Source of the DNA: Actinomycetota bacterium
GTDB lineage: Bacteria; Actinomycetota; Thermoleophilia; Miltoncostaeales; Miltoncostaeaceae
Assembly (NCBI GenBank): GCA_005788075.1
Contig: SXZC01000186.1
Location: 1-9,902 of the forward strand
DNA length: 9,902 nucleotides
Reading direction: 5' to 3'
Below are positions 5,138 to 9,902 of this stretch, piece after piece. The notes beneath the pieces were generated by a model, which saw only the letters and a list, made by a program, of their open reading frames with translations, searched no databases and was not told the DNA's origin. The position numbers and the translations under genes were made by a program. The first letter of the stretch is position 1; the number at the start of each line of letters is the position of its first letter.

Positions 5138-7114
5138 GTGCAGGTAACCGGGCTGACCAAGTCGTTTGGCCCGCGCACGCTCTTCGCCAATGTGTCGTTC
5201 AGGATTGGTCCCGGTGACCGCCTGGCAGTGGCGGGGAGGAACGGCGCGGGCAAGACCACGCTGCTGAGGATCCTCGCGGGGCTCGAGGAGGCCGACTCCG
5301 GGTCGGTGTCCATCCCGCGCGGCGAGCGCGTGGCCTTGCACGACCAGCGCCCGGACGCCCAGGCGGCCGGGACGGTGCGCGAATACGTGGAGCAGGGGCT
5401 GTCCCATGCGCGGGATGCCGAGGAGCGCATGGCGGCCCTGGAGGCCCGCATGGCCGATGGCGATCACGGTGCCACGACGATGGCCGAATACGACCGCGCG
5501 CAGTCCGATCTCGAGGCGGCGGGCGGCTACCACTGGCGCGCGTGGGTGGAGCGCGTCACGCGGGGCCTCGGGTTGCGTGATGACCACCTCGACCGCCCGC
5601 TGGCCAGCCTGTCCGGGGGCGAGCTCACGCGTGCCTCGCTGGCACGGGCGCTCGCCGGGCGTCCGCAGGTGCTGCTGCTCGATGAGCCCACGAACCACCT
5701 CGACCTCGAGGCCATGGAGTGGCTCGAGGGCATCGTCAAGGACATCGGCGCCGCGGTGGTGATCGTGTCGCATGACCGGTGGTTCCTGGAGTCGACGGCC
5801 ACCTCGGTGCTCGAGATCTCCAACGGTCGCGCCAAGCACTGGCCCATGGGGTACTCCGCATTCCGGCGGGCGCGGGCTGAGGAGGACGCCCAGCAGGCCG
5901 TGATGGCCGAGCGCCGGCGCGAGGAGATGGAGCGCCTCGAGAGGTTCGTCACGCGCTGGCGCGCGGGGACGAAGGCCAAGCAGGCCAAGTCGCGCGCCCG
6001 CAAGCTGGAGCGACTCGAGCCCATCGCGGCGCCCAGCCGCGACAAGTCGCTGTCGTTCGGGTTCCCCAAGACCGAGCGACCGGGGCGCGTGGTGCTCGAG
6101 GCCGATGGCCTTGGCGTGGAGGTGGCGGGGCGCTCGCTGGTGGACGGCGCCGGCTTCACGATCGAGCGCGGCCAGCGCGTGGCGGTGGTGGGTCCGAACG
6201 GCGCCGGCAAGACCACCACCGTCGAGACGCTCCTTGGGCGCCGCGACGCGGCCGCCGGGCGCGTGAGCATGGGGCACAAGGTGCTGCCCTCCTACTTCAC
6301 CCAGCACGCCCGCGAATATGACGGCCGAAAGAGCCTCGCTGAGACCGTCAAGACCGGGACGTCCCTCACCGAGACCGAGGCCCGCACCCTGCTCGGCAGG
6401 TTCCTCTTCAGCGGCGAGATGGCCGACCGGCTGGTGGAGGACCTCTCGGGCGGCGAGCGCCGCCGCCTCGGGCTCGTGGAGCTCGTCGCGGAGGGCGGCA
6501 ACCTGCTCGTGCTCGACGAGCCCACGAACCACCTCGACGTCGAGAGCCGCGAGGCGCTTGAGGACGCCCTGCTCGCCTACGACGGCACGGTGATCCTCGT
6601 CTCGCACGATCGGGCGCTCATCGATGCGGTGGCCACGCACACGCTGTCGCTCGAGGAGGGGACCGCCCTCATGCGCGCGGGTGGATACGGCGACCTGCTG
6701 GCCGCGCGCCAGGATGGCGGCGGGGATGATGCCTCGGGATCCGGATCGGGCACCGGGGGCGGCGGAGCGTCGGGTCGGGCGCGGAATGGCGTGGGCGCTC
6801 CACCAGCGGGGAAAGCCGCGCGGACGAAGGCTCCGAAGGGCGTGCGCGGGGACGACAGCAGTGGCGGGGCCGCCGATGCGCCGCGTCGCTCGAACGGTCG
6901 GCTCGCGCGCGAGGTGAGCAAGATCGAGGCGCGCATCGCGGGCATCGAGGCTGAGATCGCCGTCGTTGAGGCCGAGGTTGCCGAGGCGGGCGCCGCGGGC
7001 GACGTGGAGGCCGTGACACGGCTCGGCGAGCGCCATCGCGCGCTGCAGGAGGATCTCTCATACGCCATGGCCGAGTGGGAGGATCGCGCGGCCATGCTGG
7101 TGGAGGGCGCATGA
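5138..7114 (+). CDS. ABC-F family ATPase (ribosome-associated, Uup/EttA-like)
   Basis: A 658-residue protein with two ABC domains in one chain and no membrane segments, the ABC-F architecture. First domain: Walker A GRNGAGKT (33-40), signature LSGGE (158-162), Walker B with LDEPTNHLD (181-189), switch SHDRWF (211-216). The linker (about 215-310) is highly charged and basic, as in the P-site tRNA interaction motif. Second domain: GPNGAGKTT (352-360), LSGGE (436-440), LDEPTNHLD (459-467), SHD (489-491). A Gly/Ser/Ala-rich tether (about 526-585) leads to a C-terminal coiled coil (about 587-655) like that of Uup. ABC-F proteins act on stalled or initiating ribosomes; some give antibiotic resistance, which cannot be read from this sequence. 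GTG 5138 is supported by the domain start and the -10 box. The stop overlaps the next start (ATGA, 7111-7114). Confidence 0.96.
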   Translation: MQVTGLTKSFGPRTLFANVSFRIGPGDRLAVAGRNGAGKTTLLRILAGLEEADSGSVSIPRGERVALHDQRPDAQAAGTVREYVEQGLSHARDAEERMAALEARMADGDHGATTMAEYDRAQSDLEAAGGYHWRAWVERVTRGLGLRDDHLDRPLASLSGGELTRASLARALAGRPQVLLLDEPTNHLDLEAMEWLEGIVKDIGAAVVIVSHDRWFLESTATSVLEISNGRAKHWPMGYSAFRRARAEEDAQQAVMAERRREEMERLERFVTRWRAGTKAKQAKSRARKLERLEPIAAPSRDKSLSFGFPKTERPGRVVLEADGLGVEVAGRSLVDGAGFTIERGQRVAVVGPNGAGKTTTVETLLGRRDAAAGRVSMGHKVLPSYFTQHAREYDGRKSLAETVKTGTSLTETEARTLLGRFLFSGEMADRLVEDLSGGERRRLGLVELVAEGGNLLVLDEPTNHLDVESREALEDALLAYDGTVILVSHDRALIDAVATHTLSLEEGTALMRAGGYGDLLAARQDGGGDDASGSGSGTGGGGASGRARNGVGAPPAGKAARTKAPKGVRGDDSSGGAADAPRRSNGRLAREVSKIEARIAGIEAEIAVVEAEVAEAGAAGDVEAVTRLGERHRALQEDLSYAMAEWEDRAAMLVEGA

Positions 7115-7764
7115 ACGAGCCGGGCTTCACCGACGACATCTACGCGCGCCTCGCGGCGATCTGCACGCCCATCCAGGTTCTTGCGGGTGATGAGCTGAGC
7201 GAGGTGGGCATCCATGGGCCGATCGGGTTCGTGTCGGCTGGCCGGCTTGCCGTGGTGGTGGATGCCGAGGCCGGTCGCACCCGCACGATCGCACTGCTGC
7301 AGGAGGGCGACGCCATGGCGCTCACCGGGGGTGGCTGGCCCGGCGCCCCGGGCGCGCGGGTGCGCGCTGCCACCGATGCCGAGCTTCTGGTGCTCACGCA
7401 GTCACTCGACGACGTGCTGTGCAGCGACTCCGCCCTTGCCGCGTGGATCATCCGGGCGCTTGCATTCGCCGTGGCCGACCGCGAGCTCTCGGCGGCGATC
7501 GCGCTCGAACCGCGCCTCGAGCGCCGGCTCATCCTCAAGCTGCGGCAGCTCGCGGAGCGGTGGGGCAAGGTGACGCCCGACGGGGTGAGGCTCGACCTCA
7601 GGGTCACCCATCAGGAGCTGGGCGACATGATCGGCGCTGCCCGCGAGTCGATCACCGTGGCGCTCGGGCGGCTGCAGGAGCAAGGCGAGATCACCGTGCG
7701 GCGCCGCACGGTGATCCTGCGCCAGATGGAGGATCAGCCCGCGGCGGCCACCGAGAGCGCGTAG
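7111..7764 (+). CDS. Crp/Fnr-family transcription regulator
   Basis: A 217-residue protein with the Crp/Fnr layout: an N-terminal beta-rich sensor region (about 15-105), a long dimerisation helix (about 108-150) and a C-terminal winged helix-turn-helix (about 163-203) containing THQELGDMIGAARESITVAL and GRLQEQGEI, a very typical recognition-helix region. The sensor region lacks the canonical phosphate-binding cassette: where GE..LL and PR.A are expected it reads LTGGGWPGAPGARVRAATDAE, so cAMP binding is doubtful. There is no Fnr-like N-terminal Cys cluster. ATG 7111 is preferred because it gives the ATGA overlap with the ABC-F stop and has GGAGG (7102-7106) just upstream. Its targets are unknown; autoregulation or control of the divergent rnd/ABC-F promoter is possible. 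The last 31 bp overlap the end of convergent egtD. Confidence 0.92.
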   Translation: MNEPGFTDDIYARLAAICTPIQVLAGDELSEVGIHGPIGFVSAGRLAVVVDAEAGRTRTIALLQEGDAMALTGGGWPGAPGARVRAATDAELLVLTQSLDDVLCSDSALAAWIIRALAFAVADRELSAAIALEPRLERRLILKLRQLAERWGKVTPDGVRLDLRVTHQELGDMIGAARESITVALGRLQEQGEITVRRRTVILRQMEDQPAAATESA

Positions 7765-8762
7765 CGGCCGAGCGGGTCCTCGTGCCAGGCCGCGAGGGAC
7801 AGCCCGGCATCCTCGTACATCGCGCGCGCCGAGTCGGGCGTGAACTTGCACGAGATCTCGGTGCGAATCGTGGCCCCGGCCTCGATGGGCACCACGATGC
7901 CGAGGCCCGCGATGTTCCACTCGATATCGCGCCGTGCGCGCAGGTGCATCTCGATGCGCGACGCCCGGGCGTTCCAGCGCGCCACGTGTGCGAAGTGCTC
8001 CGGATCGGCATCGCCCGCGTAGGCATGGTTGATGTGGCGGATGATGTTCCGGTTGAACGCGGTGGTCACGCCCTGCGCGTCGTCATAGGCCCGCACCAGC
8101 ACATCCGGGTCGTGCGCCAGGTCGGTGCCCATCAGCAGGCAGTCACCGGGACGCAGCAGGCGCGCGAGCCGGCGCATCATGGTGCGGCGCCTCGGGGGGT
8201 CGAGGTTTCCGATGGTGCCGCCGAGGAACGCCACCATGCGCCGGCCGTCCGCGGGTCGGCGCGGGATGCGCGAGAGGTGACGCGAGAAGTCGCCGGCCAC
8301 GCCGTGCACGCGCACGCCCGGATAGGCGGCGGCGATGTCCGCCGCGCTCGCCGCGATGGCCCCGGGGCTGATGTCGAAGGGGATAAAGCGGCGCAGCGTT
8401 CCCGCGCCCTCCATGGCGTCGAGGATCGCCCGCGTCTTGCGCGCGGCCCCCGAGCCGATCTCCACGAGCTCCGTGGTGCCGTACGCGCGCACGAGGGCGC
8501 CCATGTGGTCATCGAGCAGCGCCTGCTCGGTGCGCGTTTGGTAGTACTCGTCGAGCCCGGTGATGCGCACGAACAGCTCGCATCCGGCATCGTCGTAGAA
8601 CCAGCGGGCGGGGATCCACGGCCGGGCCGCGGTGAGCCCGCGGCGCAGCTCATCAGCCGACGCGGCGTCGTCACCGGCGGCCACGTGGCAGTCGAGGCGC
8701 CACGGCTGGGCCTGCGCGGTGCGCGAGGCGCTGCGGCCGGGGGGGTTGGCGCGGGTGGTCAC
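7734..8762 (-). CDS. egtD: L-histidine N-alpha-methyltransferase EgtD (ergothioneine synthesis)
   Basis: A 342-residue protein, slightly longer than mycobacterial EgtD (about 321) because of an N-terminal tail. It trimethylates histidine with three S-adenosylmethionine to give hercynine, the substrate of EgtB. Visible motifs: YDDAGCELFVRITGLDEYYQ (56-75) followed by TRTE, with the substrate-site tyrosines; SAM motif LVEIGSGAARKT (99-110); FDIS (129-132); GDF (157-159); GGTIGN (181-186) with the Asn that contacts substrate; AYDDAQGVTTAFNRN (225-239); and EISCKF (302-307), whose Glu and Ser bind the histidine. Start GTG 8762-8760 overlaps the egtB stop as GTGA (8762-8759), indicating translational coupling. 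Its 3' end runs 31 bp into the Crp-family gene on the other strand. Identification is secure. Confidence 0.97.
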   Translation of the reverse strand: MTTRANPPGRSASRTAQAQPWRLDCHVAAGDDAASADELRRGLTAARPWIPARWFYDDAGCELFVRITGLDEYYQTRTEQALLDDHMGALVRAYGTTELVEIGSGAARKTRAILDAMEGAGTLRRFIPFDISPGAIAASAADIAAAYPGVRVHGVAGDFSRHLSRIPRRPADGRRMVAFLGGTIGNLDPPRRRTMMRRLARLLRPGDCLLMGTDLAHDPDVLVRAYDDAQGVTTAFNRNIIRHINHAYAGDADPEHFAHVARWNARASRIEMHLRARRDIEWNIAGLGIVVPIEAGATIRTEISCKFTPDSARAMYEDAGLSLAAWHEDPLGRYALSVAAAG

Positions 8763-9902
8763 ACGGCGTCCCAGGCCACGCGGACGCCGGCGAAGATCTG
8801 GCGGCGCTGCGGAAGGTCCCAGTTGCGGAACGTCGTGCGCGCCGCCACCGACTGCGTGGCCCACGACCCGCCCCGCAGCACGCGGTAGCCACCGCGGAAG
8901 AACGGCTCGGCGTACTCGCGGTAGGGGAAGGCGCGGAAGCCCGGGTAGGCGTCGAACTCCGTGGACGTCCACTCCCAGACATCGCCGAGCATGTGCGCGC
9001 AGCCGCTCGGCGCCACGCCGGCGGGGTATGCGCCGACGCGGGATGGGCGGAAGGACACCTGGCCGAGGTTGGCCCGGCCGTCATGCGCGTCGTCGCCCCA
9101 GGGTGCCCAGGCATCGTCGGCCGATGCGGGGTCATGCCGGGCGGCGAGCTCCCACTCGGCCTCGGTGGGAAGCCGTCCGCCGGCCCACCGGGCGTGGGCC
9201 TCGGCCTCGTGGAACGAGATGTGGCACAGGATCTCCGCCGGGTCCACCTCCTCGGTGCACCCGAACCACGTGCGGGTCCAGCCACCGGCGCCGTCGGGAT
9301 GCCAGTGCAGGGGTGCCTCCACGCCCTCGCTCTCGCGCCACGCCCAGCCCTCATCGCTCCACAGGCGCCGGTCGTGGTATCCGCCGTCGCGGATGAACTC
9401 CAGGTGGCGGCCGATGGTGACAGGGTTGCGGTCGAGGCGGAACGGGGCGACGGTCGTGGCGTGCGCGGGCCTCTCGCAGTCGAGGGCGCCGCGGCCATCG
9501 GGAGCGCCCATCAGGATGGCGCCGCCGTCGATGCGCACCGGGTCGGCGCGCCCTGGACCGTCCTCGCCGGGCGGCAGGGCGCCCACGCAGGGCGAGTAGG
9601 CCCCCGGGGGCATCAACTGCAGGGTCTGAAGCAGGGTCTCGTCATGCTGGGCCTCGTGCTGGGCCACCATGTCCCACACGAAGCCGCCTGCGGTGAGCTC
9701 CGGTCCGTCGGGCGACGTGTCGGACGCCCGCAGCACGGCCAGGGCGCGCTCGCGCACGGCGTCCATGTAGGCGCGCGATTCGCTGCCGTCGAGGATGCGG
9801 ATCTCCCCGCGCACGGCCCGGGGCGTCTCGAAGGCGTCGTAGGTCGCCTGCAGGTCGGGGTGCATCGGCTGCGCCTCGGAGAGGCGCGTCACCAGCCAGA
9901 GC
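8759..9902 (-). CDS. egtB: Hercynine oxygenase / sulfoxide synthase EgtB, 5' end missing
   Basis: 380 residues are visible and the frame stays open through the right edge, so the true start is outside. EgtB is a non-haem iron enzyme that joins hercynine to a thiol donor (gamma-glutamylcysteine or cysteine) with oxygen. Visible: LWLVTRL at the very edge, matching the end of the family's H-I-x-x-x-E-E-L-W-L segment, then DinB-like helices with HEAQHDE (visible residues 82-88), which supply two of the three iron histidines; the first His should lie about 7 residues past the edge. The formylglycine-generating-enzyme-like domain follows: IDGGAILMG, GRLPTEAEWELAAR, LGDVWEWTST, RVLRGGSWAT and FRNWDLPQRRQIFAGVRVAW. 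The sequence alone does not settle which thiol donor is used. It is coupled to egtD by a GTGA overlap; other egt genes may lie upstream beyond the edge. Confidence 0.96.
   Translation of the reverse strand, partial: LWLVTRLSEAQPMHPDLQATYDAFETPRAVRGEIRILDGSESRAYMDAVRERALAVLRASDTSPDGPELTAGGFVWDMVAQHEAQHDETLLQTLQLMPPGAYSPCVGALPPGEDGPGRADPVRIDGGAILMGAPDGRGALDCERPAHATTVAPFRLDRNPVTIGRHLEFIRDGGYHDRRLWSDEGWAWRESEGVEAPLHWHPDGAGGWTRTWFGCTEEVDPAEILCHISFHEAEAHARWAGGRLPTEAEWELAARHDPASADDAWAPWGDDAHDGRANLGQVSFRPSRVGAYPAGVAPSGCAHMLGDVWEWTSTEFDAYPGFRAFPYREYAEPFFRGGYRVLRGGSWATQSVAARTTFRNWDLPQRRQIFAGVRVAWDAV

Noticed and set aside
6726..6780. Gly/Ser-coding GC-rich stretch in the ABC-F gene as a DNA repeat or frameshift scar
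   Set aside because: There is no regular repeat unit, and the frame continues cleanly into a C-terminal coiled coil typical of Uup-like proteins; it is a flexible tether.
5129..7036. A 635-codon open frame antisense to the ABC-F gene
   Set aside because: It is the mirror of a gene with unmistakable ABC-F motifs. Its translation is rich in Arg, His, Ala and Gly without any domain, which is typical of antisense frames in GC-rich DNA.
7419..8888. A 489-codon plus-strand frame across the Crp-family gene and egtD
   Set aside because: It would overlap two well-supported genes for its whole length and has no recognisable domain.
9890..9892. GTG at 9892 as the start of egtB
   Set aside because: The frame remains open to the edge and the upstream codons read L-W-L, which continues the family's conserved segment, so the gene begins outside the window.
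1..9902. Search for tRNA or rRNA genes, CRISPR repeats, transposase genes, attachment sites and phage genes
   Set aside because: None was found by reading. Gaps between genes are too short (89 bp at most) to hold most of these, and all long stretches are ordinary coding sequence.

Overview
The window reads as a stretch of chromosome from a high-GC bacterium, most likely an actinomycetote. The grounds are the strong G/C bias at third codon positions, GTG starts, the ergothioneine genes egtB-egtD, and TANNNT-type -10 elements lying only 7-10 nt upstream of start codons, as in near-leaderless actinobacterial promoters. I cannot place it in an order or genus. No tRNA, rRNA, CRISPR array, IS element or phage gene is visible. 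Coding density is very high; the longest gap is 89 bp.

Layout, left to right: (1) a minus-strand pair, a PHP-domain phosphoesterase (82-918) followed 10 bp later by the first 23 codons of a probable M3-family oligoendopeptidase that leaves the window (1-71). (2) Divergent from these, a plus-strand SUI1/YciH (eIF1-like) protein (948-1307). (3) Convergent with that, a minus-strand Ppx/GppA phosphatase with a C-terminal HD domain (1319-2866). (4) Divergent again, with overlapping start codons, a stand-alone RelA/SpoT-type HD hydrolase (2865-3581), then a 57-residue Cys-rich small protein with a strong Shine-Dalgarno (3667-3840). (5) A layered hairpin (3850-3924) separates these from minus-strand RNase D (3930-5117). 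(6) Divergent from rnd, an ABC-F ATPase (5138-7114) is translationally coupled (ATGA) to a Crp/Fnr-family regulator (7111-7764). (7) From the right edge, egtB (5' end missing) and egtD are coupled (GTGA) on the minus strand; the end of egtD overlaps the end of the Crp-family gene by 31 bp.

Functional themes: alarmone/polyphosphate turnover (Ppx/GppA-HD facing a small alarmone hydrolase), RNA and translation control (PHP phosphoesterase, YciH, RNase D, ABC-F) and redox protection (ergothioneine). The most interesting non-gene signal is at the three divergent junctions. Each carries a self-complementary or overlapping pair of -10-like elements. At two of them both elements sit at near-leaderless distance from the start codons on both sides, which suggests compact bidirectional promoters. 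No clearly new multi-gene system is visible. The best candidates for novelty are the small Cys-rich protein, the divergent alarmone pair and the symmetric promoters.
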